Part shown: positions 17,993 to 26,308 of the stretch, one piece after another
How positions within the stretch are numbered: the stretch's first letter is position 1
Layout of the letters: every line of letters starts with the position of its first letter
Assembly (NCBI GenBank): GCA_034521575.1
Contig: JAXHMJ010000003.1
Span: 496,001 to 560,000 of the forward strand
DNA from: a candidate division KSB1 bacterium
Lineage (GTDB): Bacteria > Zhuqueibacterota > Zhuqueibacteria > Residuimicrobiales > Krinioviventaceae
Length of the DNA: 64,000 nucleotides
Direction: 5' to 3'
Position numbers and translations under genes: made by a program
Notes under the pieces: model-generated
The model's input: only the letters and a program-made list of their open reading frames with translations
Told to the model about the DNA's origin: nothing
Database searches by the model: none

Positions 17993-20176
17993 CTACGGTT
18001 CATGAAACAGCATGTTTTGGGGAATGATCTCCCGGGACCGGGAAGAGCTTTGCCAGAACACCTCCAGCACCTCGTCCCCGGCGTGTTCGTAAAATTCCAC
18101 GCGTATAGTGTGATATCCTTTTTCCAGGCCGATTTCTCCGGATTTCAGCAGCGGTGCGTGATCGCCGTCATTATTAACCACCTGTTGCCCGTCAATCCAC
18201 AGTTTGGTGCCGTCATCCGAGTGGGTCGCAAATTTATAGATATCCGTGGCCGGAATGTTGATCAATCCCTCGTAAACAATTCCGAAATTATCCGGCTGCT
18301 GCTGCGGCGACAGATCGATTTGCGCGCTGACGCCCTGATCAACCGGTTCCAGCTCTGCAAACCGGGGCAGCATCTCCCATTCGCCATTGTACAGTTTGCA
18401 GCGGATTCCCGGCTGCCGGTTCTCTGTCTGCACGGACGGCAGTGGTCGTGTCTGCTCGTAGGTGACGGTTTTCAGTTTGCTGCTGCGCCCTTTTGCATCG
18501 ATGCACACGGTTTTCAGTTGTACTCCATCCTGAAAAATAATAATCGGTTGCCGGTAGCGGGGCGAGTCAACCGAGGGTACACTGCCGTCCAGGGTGTAAT
18601 AAACCGGGTCACCGGATTTGTGCGCCAGCTGGACCGTTTTCTTGTCGATAAACAGACTGCTCTGCGGTGATACCGCTACCGGCGGCGCCGGAAAGTTGAA
18701 ATCCACTGCGCGCACCCGCACCGCAATATAGGGCTGGTTCGGCAGGTCCAGTGTAAAGGAATCGAAATACGGCTGTTTAACCGGTTTGATGTTCATATTC
18801 CAGGCATCGATAATGTCGACTTTGTATTCCAGATACGGCGGTACTTTGAAGGTATACGAATCCGGTGTATCGGTGCTGAAATACCAGAGATAATATCGGT
18901 CCTTTACTCCTGCATGCAGGCTGTCAATATAGCACAGTCCTTCGGCCGGAGTTTCATCGAATATCTGTTTGAAAAAGGCGATGCGGGCCGGACTCTGGCC
19001 GTGCAGCACACCGCCCTTGGACCACCACAGGATATCATCCGGATGCTTGTAGGTTTCACCATGTCCCATATAGCACCCGGCTGCCGCGGCTTTCCAGAAC
19101 CGGTCAGTCATTTCTTGCGCAGTGATATTGCCCCAGCCCTGCGGGATATTTCCTTCATATCGTGATTCATCGTAAAGTATGGGTTTTTGATACAGCTGCT
19201 GCCAGTCCTGGATCCGGGAAAAATCCGAGCTCTGAATACTGCAGTGCGTCACCCAGGGTTTGCTGTGATCGTAAAATATACGGCCGTTGTGTATTCCGCG
19301 CAAATGATCGTAAGGATCGTTTTCCGTGATGATTTTGTAAAACCGGTCCCAATCAGCCATATCCTTGTCTGTCATAAAGTCGAATTCATTCGCCAGTGAC
19401 CACCAGACATTGCGAAACGCCGATAACCGTGCCAGCGCGTATTTCAGGTAAAAATCATCCTGTTCGTCCGTCATGTTTGCAAAATCCCAGCGGTCATAGG
19501 GATGAAACAGGATGAGATCCGCCTGAATCCCCAGATTTTGCAGATCCAGAATCCGCTGTTCCAGATGCGCCCAAAAGGCCGGATCAAAGCGGGAATAGTC
19601 GTTTTTACCGCTTTGATCGCGGACAAATGCGTATGATCCGGGTTCGTTTTGATTGTATACATAGTCTTTGGGGAAAATGCACATACGGATTTTGTTGAAT
19701 GCCGACTCTGAAAGAGTCTTAAGCGTTTGTTCCTGCAGCTGCTGTGTTTGATGAATCCATGCGTAGCAGGTTGTGCCGATTTGTTTGTAGGGTGTCCCGT
19801 CTGTATAGGCGAAATGAAAGGTATTGTGTACGCGCACCGGCCCATGATTGCCGTCTGATACCGGTATGCATACCATTTCTCCTGTTTTTCCATCCAGGGG
19901 TTCAACGGTGCTGCTGATATGCCAGCTCCAGGTGCCGGTCTTTTCCGGCATAAACCGGATTTTATAGACGCCGTCTCCGTCATAAAATCCGTGGACGGTG
20001 ACGATTGATTCAGCATTACGGAAATCAGCAGAGAGTTGAACATCGGTGAACGGATTGCCGGAGCGGGGACCCTGGAGAGTGATCTCGTACAATCCCCAGC
20101 GCTCAACATGTTCGGCTGCAAAAAGGACGGTGGTTATGATTAATTGAATCCAAAAACTCTTAATCAGATGTTTCAT
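17993..20176 (-). CDS. Secreted DUF5060/DUF4038 glycoside hydrolase with PA14 domain
   Basis: A 727-aa exported protein. Signal peptide (1-20), then a DUF5060 beta-sandwich (WGLYEITLQGP, to about 100). A DUF4038-type (beta/alpha)8 glycosidase domain follows (about 115-430), with likely catalytic glutamates in WWSLANEFDFM (acid/base) and ILYDESRYEGN (nucleophile). Further on are a chitobiase C-terminal-like domain (VYYTLDGSVPS, about 500-570) and a PA14 sugar-binding domain (THSDDGTKLWIDGQQVVNN, about 590-725). The family cleaves plant or algal polysaccharides, but exact specificity cannot be read. The start is ATG 20176, with AAGGAA 7 bases upstream, rather than a TTG six bases earlier. An AraC regulator is encoded divergently about 500 bases away and may control it. 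Confidence 0.85.
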   Translation of the reverse strand: MKHLIKSFWIQLIITTVLFAAEHVERWGLYEITLQGPRSGNPFTDVQLSADFRNAESIVTVHGFYDGDGVYKIRFMPEKTGTWSWHISSTVEPLDGKTGEMVCIPVSDGNHGPVRVHNTFHFAYTDGTPYKQIGTTCYAWIHQTQQLQEQTLKTLSESAFNKIRMCIFPKDYVYNQNEPGSYAFVRDQSGKNDYSRFDPAFWAHLEQRILDLQNLGIQADLILFHPYDRWDFANMTDEQDDFYLKYALARLSAFRNVWWSLANEFDFMTDKDMADWDRFYKIITENDPYDHLRGIHNGRIFYDHSKPWVTHCSIQSSDFSRIQDWQQLYQKPILYDESRYEGNIPQGWGNITAQEMTDRFWKAAAAGCYMGHGETYKHPDDILWWSKGGVLHGQSPARIAFFKQIFDETPAEGLCYIDSLHAGVKDRYYLWYFSTDTPDSYTFKVPPYLEYKVDIIDAWNMNIKPVKQPYFDSFTLDLPNQPYIAVRVRAVDFNFPAPPVAVSPQSSLFIDKKTVQLAHKSGDPVYYTLDGSVPSVDSPRYRQPIIIFQDGVQLKTVCIDAKGRSSKLKTVTYEQTRPLPSVQTENRQPGIRCKLYNGEWEMLPRFAELEPVDQGVSAQIDLSPQQQPDNFGIVYEGLINIPATDIYKFATHSDDGTKLWIDGQQVVNNDGDHAPLLKSGEIGLEKGYHTIRVEFYEHAGDEVLEVFWQSSSRSREIIPQNMLFHEP

Positions 20177-20682
20177 GATCAATTTCCTTTTGATTGAAAG
20201 TAATTGTTCTGCCGCTGTTGCGATATCAGCAGCGGCCGGATTGTAATTCCCTGAATTTGATGTTCAGCGGATCAATATTGCAGCTTTGACGCTCAGGACC
20301 GGTGAGCTGCAGACCGTTTTAATCTACCATGGCGAAAAGATTCTCCGGCTGTCCGGAAACATTGATATCAAGCGGTTTGTCAGCAGCGTCTTTGCCGACG
20401 TTGACCTTTGTTTTGATCTGTTTATTCGTGATGATACAGATTCCATCCCAGATAGAAGTCGACTGCTTCCTGCACAATATCTGACGGGGTTCCGTGCAGC
20501 GATGCACTGTATCGGTACTTCCGGTCACGATCCGTGCTTTGCGAACGCTGGTGCTTGGGGCAATCGCCGGGATAAGCGATACTTTTTTCTTAAAACTCTC
20601 TGAAAAAAATTTGCGATTTTCAGGAATTTTCATAAATTTAGTCTCGTAATACATGATATACTACCTTTATTCAGGTTCAAAT
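20177..20682. other. Divergent promoter region, no supported gene
   Basis: About 500 bases between the glycoside hydrolase and the AraC regulator. It has an interrupted inverted repeat gccgctg...cagcggc (about 20212-20237). Frames of about 105 codons exist on both strands (20286-20603 plus, 20319-20654 minus), but neither shows a domain, a ribosome site or a coding bias I can defend. Promoters for both flanking genes should lie here. Confidence 0.4.
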
Positions 20683-21555
20683 ATGACGAATACCGATAAA
20701 TTAAAAAGCTTTGACGCGTGGCGGCCGGAATTCAAACCCTATGGATTCACCGTCGAAGTGTGGACACCCAAGGTCATGCCGCGTGCTGACCGTCATAATG
20801 AGATTGAAATCAATCTGCTTACCGGCGGCTCACTCACCTATCTGATCAATGACCGCAGGATCAGGATCCCAGACCGTCAGCTGGCGGTGTTCTGGGCGCT
20901 GATCCCGCATCAGATTGTTCATTTTGATCATCAGGACTCATATTTTGTCTGCACTATCCCTTTTGCGCAGTTTATGGAATGGCAGCTGCCCGGTCATTTT
21001 GTAGAGCAGATTCTCGGCGGTGACGTGGTAATTTCGGGCGATACGGGTTCCTGTTCCTATGATCAACATCTGTTTGAGACCTGGCAAAAAGATATTAACG
21101 GCGGGGATTCGAAATACCGTAAAGTATTGATGCTGGAAATACGAGCGCGTTTGAATCGATTTGCAATAAATTCGGTCCGGGCGGAGAGTATGAATTCCGC
21201 AACGTCTGAACACAAAACCTTTCTACTGGACCTTGTGGAAAAAATGATCGTGTTTATTGCACGTAATTACACGCAGTCAATCAAGAATGAGGATATTGCG
21301 CGGGCGGTGGGACTGCATCCGGATTATGCCAATTCTGTTTTTAAAAAGTCTTTCGGTACAACGCTGAATGCCTGGGTGCTGCAGCAGCGCATCCTGCATG
21401 CACAACGGGAATTGTCTGTATCTCAAAAAAGTATCACGGAAATTGCCTATGAAGCGGGGTTCAATTCTCTGAGCCGCTTTAACGCCGCTTTTCGAAAAAA
21501 ATGTAATTGTTCTCCGAGAGAATACCGGAACCGGTACAGGTCAGTCAGCGGATGA
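20683..21555 (+). CDS. AraC-family transcriptional regulator
   Basis: A 290-aa regulator. The N-terminal cupin-like sensor half (about 1-150) has RADRHNEIEINLLTGGSLTY. The C-terminal double helix-turn-helix (about 195-290) shows IARAVGLHPDYANSVFKKSF, then ITEIAYEAGFNSLSRFNAAF and the AraC end motif SPREYRNR. Such proteins bind a sugar or signal in the cupin domain and activate nearby catabolic operons. It lies divergent to the PA14 glycoside hydrolase, its most likely target. Two ATGs are possible (20653 and 20683); I prefer 20683 because AGG lies upstream and the first ten residues of the longer form look non-native. The next gene pieces downstream are unrelated. Confidence 0.85.
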   Translation: MTNTDKLKSFDAWRPEFKPYGFTVEVWTPKVMPRADRHNEIEINLLTGGSLTYLINDRRIRIPDRQLAVFWALIPHQIVHFDHQDSYFVCTIPFAQFMEWQLPGHFVEQILGGDVVISGDTGSCSYDQHLFETWQKDINGGDSKYRKVLMLEIRARLNRFAINSVRAESMNSATSEHKTFLLDLVEKMIVFIARNYTQSIKNEDIARAVGLHPDYANSVFKKSFGTTLNAWVLQQRILHAQRELSVSQKSITEIAYEAGFNSLSRFNAAFRKKCNCSPREYRNRYRSVSG

Positions 21556-21600
21556 TGGGGGATGAAGATACGTGAAACAGGAACAGGATAACGGCATGGG

Positions 21601-21650
21601 CCGGGTGAACGGCAACGGGGAGCAGATAAAGAGGATACTGAGGGCAGAGC
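21601..21650 (+). repeat. Dispersed 50-bp repeat, copy 1
   Basis: About 45 of 50 bases match 22703-22752. Both copies read, in the same frame, VN-GEQIK-ILRAE. Copy 1 abuts the broken end of the HEPN fragment (21657). It may be a mobile repeat or a leftover of a duplicated gene. Confidence 0.6.
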
Positions 21651-21656
21651 CCTCTC

Positions 21657-21797
21657 TTATAACGCGTGACAGGGGCAGAAATGCAGCAGCCGAGCCCCCA
21701 GCACTGCATCTTTTGATAATTTTTTTGCAGAGTTTAGATCTATCTCTGCAAACAGAATCCAGTCTTTAGCCCGCTTTTTCATACAGTTTTTTCCCAT
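21657..21797 (-). pseudogene. HEPN-domain protein, N-terminal fragment
   Basis: The 46-codon frame from ATG 21797 reads MKKRAKDWILFAEIDLNSAK and KLSKDAV, the first helix of HEPN proteins that pair with MNT nucleotidyltransferases. After DAV the sequence becomes unrelated and stops at 21657-21659, right beside repeat copy 1. About 80 residues, including the RxxxxH motif, are missing, so the toxin-like partner is dead. It starts 3 bases after the MNT stop codon, the usual operon arrangement. Confidence 0.65.
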
Positions 21798-21799
21798 TT

Positions 21800-22114
21800 C
21801 TAATAATATCCAGAAAAAAAGCGTTTCCGTTTGACTTTGAGTTCAAATTCTTTTTTCGTATATACCAATAAATCTATAGGTACTTTTCTATTGATATCCC
21901 GTATTGCTTTTCGGAGTTCAAGTCTAAGATTCATTTTAACTTCGTAATTCTCTGGTATCCTGTCAATGTCCAGTATAACCAGCAAGTCAATATCGCTTTC
22001 ATTATTATATTTATCGCTATTCACTGATCCAAAAAGAAATATTTCTTTTATATCAAATTTTGTTAATGCCTGAACGATTTTGTTCAGATATTTATCCGGT
22101 GCAATTGTTTTCAT
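21800..22114 (-). CDS. MNT-domain nucleotidyltransferase (HEPN/MNT antitoxin type)
   Basis: A 104-aa minimal nucleotidyltransferase. The core IFLFGSVNSDKYNNESDIDL has the GSx(n)D-x-D pattern (GS, then SDID) that binds metal and nucleotide, and a third acidic residue lies in VPIDLLVYTKKEF. In MNT/HEPN modules this protein adds nucleotides to the HEPN RNase and neutralises it. Its HEPN partner, encoded directly downstream, survives only as a fragment, so the gene is probably an orphan. Length is normal for the family. Confidence 0.85.
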   Translation of the reverse strand: MKTIAPDKYLNKIVQALTKFDIKEIFLFGSVNSDKYNNESDIDLLVILDIDRIPENYEVKMNLRLELRKAIRDINRKVPIDLLVYTKKEFELKVKRKRFFSGYY

Positions 22115-22182
22115 AGTTTTTTCTCTATAATCAAAGTATATAATTTGCTGTTTAAATTCAATAAAAATATTTTATTTTTCAG

Positions 22183-22311
22183 ATGCTGATTGGACAATAT
22201 CCATTTATTCTTCTGGCCTCTAATTATGGCTTTTCAAGTAAAGAATTGAATAAATTCCATAAAAAAATAGAGTTAATAAGGAGCAGGTGGAATGACTACT
22301 TTGGCAATTGA
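22183..22311 (+). pseudogene. DUF4160-like C-terminal fragment
   Basis: Short frame of 42 codons: LASNYGFSSKELNKFHKKIE, then LIRSRWNDYFGN. GF-x-x-KEL and the ending W-x-x-YFG are typical of the C terminus of DUF4160 proteins, which are normally encoded just upstream of DUF2442 genes, exactly as here (20-base overlap). The N-terminal half is absent, so it is either a truncated gene or one beginning in another frame. Confidence 0.5.
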
Positions 22312-22558
22312 AGCGTCTGCCGTTAAGGTGTGGTTTGATGAATACAATATGTGGATCGCATTGGCTGATGGACGGAAATTATCGGTTCCGTTAGAATATT
22401 TTCCCCGTTTACTACATGCGACACCTTTTCAGAGGGAAAAGTATGTGCTGAGTGGAAATGGCACTGGCATTCATTGGGAAGAGCTCGATGAAGATATCAG
22501 TGTACCGGCGCTGTTGATGGGGAAACGGGATATGACATTACGAAACAATCTTGATTGA
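22292..22558 (+). CDS. DUF2442 domain protein
   Basis: An 88-aa protein of the DUF2442 family: VKVWFDEYNMWIALADGRKL, PLEYFPRLLHAT, then GTGIHWEELDEDISV. The WFDE...LADGR...P and HWEELDEDISV elements define the family. DUF2442 and DUF4160 form small two-gene modules suggested to be toxin-antitoxin-like; the biochemical role is not established. GGAG lies upstream within the end of the DUF4160-like frame. The fragmentary partner suggests the module no longer works. Confidence 0.8.
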   Translation: MTTLAIEASAVKVWFDEYNMWIALADGRKLSVPLEYFPRLLHATPFQREKYVLSGNGTGIHWEELDEDISVPALLMGKRDMTLRNNLD

Positions 22559-22702
22559 TTATTTGATTTTCTGTAACTATGGATTTACAAACCTGATCGC
22601 TCGGGATATCGATCTTTGCCGGATACTGTTCGGAGATGTACGGCGGGTGGGTTGCAAAAATTCGGTTTTCAGGTTTTGTCATCACGGGCAGGATGTCGGC
22701 TT

Positions 22703-22752
22703 CCGGGTGAACAGCAGCGGGGAACAGATAAAGAGTATACTGAGGGCAGAGG
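22703..22752 (+). repeat. Dispersed 50-bp repeat, copy 2
   Basis: Second copy of the repeat at 21601-21650 in the same orientation. Here the frame continues as ALQELQKQLGKSDGNIK without a known domain. It stands between the DUF2442 gene and the YoeB/YefM pair. Confidence 0.6.
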
Positions 22753-22893
22753 CCCTGCAGGAGCTGCAAAAACAATTAGGGAAATCAGACGGGAATATAA
22801 AAGCGCCACATGTTCTGTCGCTGCTGTATTCGCCAACCGACGGTCTCTTGCATGAAAAAACCTTGACGTGATTTTCTGACAATATGCATAAGG

Positions 22894-23148
22894 TCAGTAA
22901 TGAAAGCGGCAGGAGATGATTTGCATTTCATCATCTTTAATGCGATAAACGAGACGGTGTTCGAGGTTGATGCGTCTTGACCAACACCCCTGGAGCTGGA
23001 ATTTCAATGGTTCCGGTTTGCCAATGCCATCGAACGGCTCTCGATTGATATATTTTATGAGCTGATTAATTCTGTTCAGGATTTTTTTGTCCGTTTTTTG
23101 CCAGTAAAGATAATCAGCCCATGCTTCATCAGTAAATAATAGGTTCAT
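22894..23148 (-). CDS. yoeB: Txe/YoeB-family toxin
   Basis: An 84-aa ribosome-dependent mRNA interferase of the YoeB family. It has the full family pattern: FTDEAWADYLYWQKTDKKIL, then DGIGKPEPLKFQLQGCWSRR, and INLEHRLVYRIKDDEMQII near the end. The catalytic glutamate, arginine and C-terminal histidine/tyrosine (RLVYR..., SCRFHY) are kept. YoeB cuts mRNA in the ribosome A site when freed from YefM. Its start overlaps the antitoxin stop by 4 bases. Length is as expected and the gene looks intact. Confidence 0.92.
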   Translation of the reverse strand: MNLLFTDEAWADYLYWQKTDKKILNRINQLIKYINREPFDGIGKPEPLKFQLQGCWSRRINLEHRLVYRIKDDEMQIISCRFHY

Positions 23149-23399
23149 GACTCGACGAGTTCTTTTTTTGATATCTCACCCGCACGAGCATGATCAAGCG
23201 ATGATTGAAGCCGTTTTGCATTAGCTTCTGTCGATAGCAGATATTGGGTTTCTTTCATAGCATTATAATCATCAATCGAAATAAGAACACAATTCTCTCT
23301 ATTTTTTCTGGTAATGATCAGTGGTTCATGGGTTTCAAAAACTTGATCCATGTGTTCTTTTAAATGGTTTCTTAAATCTGAATAGGTCACGGCATTCAT
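23145..23399 (-). CDS. yefM: YefM/Phd-family antitoxin
   Basis: An 84-aa antitoxin partner of YoeB. MNAVTYSDLRNHLKEHMDQV and ITRKNRENCVLISIDDYNAM are the conserved DNA-binding half of YefM; the C-terminal half (ETQYLLSTEANAKRLQSSLD) binds the toxin. The start is ATG 23399, directly after AAGGAGG; a longer upstream frame runs through a different gene remnant. YefM-YoeB complexes repress their own promoter, and TGTAC-type sites lie just upstream. Confidence 0.92.
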   Translation of the reverse strand: MNAVTYSDLRNHLKEHMDQVFETHEPLIITRKNRENCVLISIDDYNAMKETQYLLSTEANAKRLQSSLDHARAGEISKKELVES

Positions 23400-23413
23400 A
23401 CAACCTCCTTTAT

Positions 23414-23431
23414 TGTACGATATAATGTACG
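23414..23431 (-). promoter_or_regulatory. Possible YefM operator
   Basis: Two tgtacg hexamers (23414-23419 and 23426-23431), six bases apart, lie 15-32 bases before the antitoxin start. Known YefM operators carry TGTACA cores, so this is a plausible autorepression site. The arrangement is a direct repeat rather than a palindrome. Confidence 0.35.
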
Positions 23432-23459
23432 TGATTCTGTTGTTAAAATCAAGAAAAAA

Positions 23460-23635
23460 TAAAAACAACATTTCCATTCTGATTCGATATAGCAGGTGAT
23501 ATTGCGTTCGATGCCGCGTGTCAGATACAATGTGCTCTGTTTTTTCTCCGGAAGGGCGGTGATTAACTGTGTGGAAATGACCAGTCTACCGCTTGTCTGA
23601 ATAGAGCGCAGATAGGTGCCAATGAGCATCAACAT
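23460..23635 (-). pseudogene. mraZ: Truncated mraZ-like gene
   Basis: From ATG 23635 the frame reads MLMLIGTYLRSIQTSGRLVI, then LYLTRGIERNITCYIESEW. This matches the first AbrB-like repeat of MraZ (F-I-G-x-Y...D-x-K-G-R-L...TRG...C...EEW). About 55 residues are recognisable; then the frame enters the YefM promoter region and ends at 23396. MraZ is normally about 145 aa and starts the cell-division cluster; here neither mraW nor any dcw gene follows. It is probably a relic or a short paralog interrupted by the toxin-antitoxin pair. Confidence 0.55.
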
Positions 23636-23872
23636 AACCCAAATATTCTTTTCTGTCTATAGCCGGTATTCATGCAAAACCGGGCATTCGATTTTTACCC
23701 GGACCGCCATCGAACGGCGTCATGAACAATAAGAACTTGGGATGAAGATCACTTGATTTTGTGTTTATGAAAAAAGCAGTCGAGTTGTTTCCCGTCGACA
23801 AATAACCGGTTCGTCTATTAATCGATTCATGGACACTGGAGTAGAATCCGCGTTTAAATGGGAGAAATGATC

Positions 23873-24835
23873 ATGGTTGTTCAAAGCAGGGACCTGCATG
23901 GGCGGACGTACGAGGAGGCCGTGAAGAAAGAAAGCGATTATTGGGGCGGAGAAGTCGTCAAAGCGGTTTCTCAGGGCATACCGTTTTCTGCTGATATGAG
24001 ACGGGCGGAAAAGATTTATGTCGACAGGGGGGAGGGACTGCCTCAGAAACAAGCCTTTGATCCCAAAGCGGAATGCATCATGAACGGAGAGTTGTACGAG
24101 TATATTTTCAGTGCGCTGTCGGATCGCGCCCGAATACTTGTTCTGACCTGTGGTCCCGGAAGCCTTTCGCTGGAACTGGCAAGACAGGGGCATCGTGTGA
24201 CCGGTATAGATGTCAGTCACAAAGTCATCGAGGTCGCGCGTCAATTTGCTAAAGAAAATCCCTATACTGAACATTTCGGATCACTTGATTATCAGGTAGC
24301 GGATCTCAACAAAATTCAACTGGGTATGCATAAATATGACTTTGTCATTGTCTGGAACGGGTTGCATCATATTATGTGCATTGATCGGTTATTTTCCAAA
24401 GTCAGGCAGGCATTAAAACCCGAGGGACGCTTTATTTTCTCGGATAATATCGGTATGCAGCGGCGCAGCAGGCTGCTGGGCGGTCTGCTTTATTTTTTGC
24501 TGCCGACCACTGTCGGGTATTCAACAAAACTGCGCTATGTTTTCGGAGGTGCAAAAAAGATAAAGTGGGAAATGTCCGAGAGATCACCCTTTGAAGAGGT
24601 CAGCACGGATGAAATTCCAAAACTTGCGCGGAAATCTTTCAGAATAGTGCAAGAAAAATATCACACCTGCATCGGGTACCGGGCTGCGATTGCGGGGGAC
24701 AGCCGGATTCCGGAATCTTTAAAATATCCGTTTTTGCGCTTTCTTAAAAAGATGGATGACTTTGCGGTACAGAACGGACTTTTCAGGGCGCATCACGTGT
24801 TGGTAACGGCCGAACCGAAATCTTTTGTCCGGTAG
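23873..24835 (+). CDS. SAM-dependent methyltransferase (class I)
   Basis: A 320-aa class I methyltransferase. Motif I ILVLTCGPGSLSLELARQGH (about 88-107) binds S-adenosylmethionine, GIDVSHKVIEVAR is the acidic-loop strand, VADLNKI and YDFVIVWNGLHHI follow, and LKPEGRFIFSDNI is the post-motif strand. A C-terminal extension (about 210-320) has a short hydrophobic stretch (LLGGLLYFLLPTTVG) that might bind membrane or a lipid-like substrate. The substrate is unknown; related proteins methylate sugars or lipids. The start is ATG 23873, with GGGAGA 7 bases upstream. It has no operon partner, lying between the toxin-antitoxin debris and an empty region. Confidence 0.82.
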   Translation: MVVQSRDLHGRTYEEAVKKESDYWGGEVVKAVSQGIPFSADMRRAEKIYVDRGEGLPQKQAFDPKAECIMNGELYEYIFSALSDRARILVLTCGPGSLSLELARQGHRVTGIDVSHKVIEVARQFAKENPYTEHFGSLDYQVADLNKIQLGMHKYDFVIVWNGLHHIMCIDRLFSKVRQALKPEGRFIFSDNIGMQRRSRLLGGLLYFLLPTTVGYSTKLRYVFGGAKKIKWEMSERSPFEEVSTDEIPKLARKSFRIVQEKYHTCIGYRAAIAGDSRIPESLKYPFLRFLKKMDDFAVQNGLFRAHHVLVTAEPKSFVR

Positions 24836-25637
24836 GTTTTTCGACTAATGATGCCGCTTACGGGGTCAAACCGACCGCTGTGATAAAACTAACGGGGTCT
24901 CTGATTTTTTGATGGTTTTCATTCGTATGACAGATTTGCCCTGGACATTATAAACATGCGGATGAACTGTGCCGTGAGCCCAACAGAATCTTTTGAAATC
25001 CGTAAATCCTGCTTTTGGTTTTTGGATTTGCGGTTCTCAGATTTTCCACCGCACCGATGGCCTGCATCCGCAGAATTGGAGGGTAGAGTAATGCAAAGTC
25101 TCGTATATAACTTTCCAACACCTCGCTTAAATTATCTTTGTCCTGTTTGTTGCTGAATCCCCTCCTGTCCGATTTCATTGAATCACAGAACCCACGATTC
25201 ACTCTAAATGTGATTTTTTGTCCCGATACTATGAATGCACAGCAGTGATCCCGATACGATGTGATCGTTAGTAATTAGTCAGCCTGGCCGGATGTGACCA
25301 GAAGACCGTGGAGCAGATAGGCGCAGGACGTTTTTCTCTATTTTGTGTGCTGGATTCAGCAGTACAATCGGATATGATCAGTCACTTATCTGATCCATGC
25401 ATTCATCTGGATCGGAAGTTTGTTCGGGATCTGGCAATAGAGACTATTGTCGATGATTCCAAAGCTTAGTAACGCATGCATCGCAAAATGCGGGCATCGT
25501 GGATGATGCAAATAAAGGCGGGATGTTTAAACAGGTATGACTTACCAGCCGGGCCTTTTGAATGATAAAAAAAACATTGTGTCAAGTGATTTCGTTTTGT
25601 ACTTTGGTGTTAATTAATTTCTACCTTGAGTACTCTG
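24836..25637. other. Long intergenic region, no supported gene
   Basis: About 800 bases before the sigma-factor gene. A minus-strand frame of 84 codons (24948-25202) has somewhat coding-like pieces (LSEVLESYIRDFALLYPPI) but no start signal or known domain, so it could be a relic. The last 100 bases are AT-rich and should carry the promoter of the sigma gene. Confidence 0.4.
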
Positions 25638-26210
25638 ATGAATGATTATAATACACAATCCAATATTTTTAATCTTGAGGCGGTAAACATTAAAGATGGA
25701 GATATCCAGGCATTTGAAAGATGTTACCGTTATTATTGCCAAAAACTGATTGAATTTGCCTGTTATTATGTAAAAGATATTTATTCAGCAGAAAATATTG
25801 TGCAGGATGTTTTTCTGAATCTCTGGCAAAACCGTGATAAAATTGATCCATCATCGAATCTAAAGAGTTATATCTACAAGGCCACAAAAAACAGAGCTCT
25901 CAAGGTTATTAGAAAACAAAACACCGAGCAAAAATACAGGAATGTTCAGGAAGAACGGATTATTTACGCCGAATTTTCCGATGCAAAGGTTTTAGAAAAA
26001 GAGCTGGACCTTCAATTGAACAACGCTATTGATGGTTTGCCGGAGAAATGCAGAATCATATTTTGTATGAACCGCTATAATCATCTCACCTATCGGGAAA
26101 TAGCCTCTGTCCTGGATATTTCGGTTAAAACAGTTGAAACACAAATGGGGCGCGCACTCAAAATCCTCCGCAGAAAATTAGCTCATCTCTTTGTATCTGT
26201 TTTTATCTAA
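25638..26210 (+). CDS. ECF RNA polymerase sigma factor (sigma-70 family, FecI type)
   Basis: A 190-aa extracytoplasmic-function sigma factor. Region 2 (AFERCYRYYCQKLIEFACYY, then AENIVQDVFLNLWQNRD) binds core polymerase and the -10 element. Region 4 (LPEKCRIIFCMNRYNHLTYR, then EIASVLDISVKTVETQMGRA) holds the helix-turn-helix for the -35 element. It matches the family adjoining FecR anti-sigma genes in Bacteroidota and relatives. ATG 25638 is preferred over an in-frame TTG 12 bases upstream, though neither has a strong ribosome site. It is followed after about 100 bases by fecR and then by the TonB receptor, the standard trans-envelope signalling set. Confidence 0.92.
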   Translation: MNDYNTQSNIFNLEAVNIKDGDIQAFERCYRYYCQKLIEFACYYVKDIYSAENIVQDVFLNLWQNRDKIDPSSNLKSYIYKATKNRALKVIRKQNTEQKYRNVQEERIIYAEFSDAKVLEKELDLQLNNAIDGLPEKCRIIFCMNRYNHLTYREIASVLDISVKTVETQMGRALKILRRKLAHLFVSVFI

Positions 26211-26308
26211 AAACAACAATTTTTTAAATAAATTTGTCAGGGTATCTGTAATCTGAAGGATACTAAATATGAGTTACAGATTATTAATGACTTGAACCGG
26301 GAAGGCTT

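Noticed and set aside
20286-20654. Overlapping frames on both strands between the glycoside hydrolase and the AraC regulator
   Set aside because: The two frames oppose each other and neither shows a domain or start signal. The region is better read as a divergent promoter.
24948-25202. 84-codon minus-strand frame before the sigma-factor gene
   Set aside because: Part of it looks faintly coding, but there is no start signal or family, so I list the region only as intergenic.
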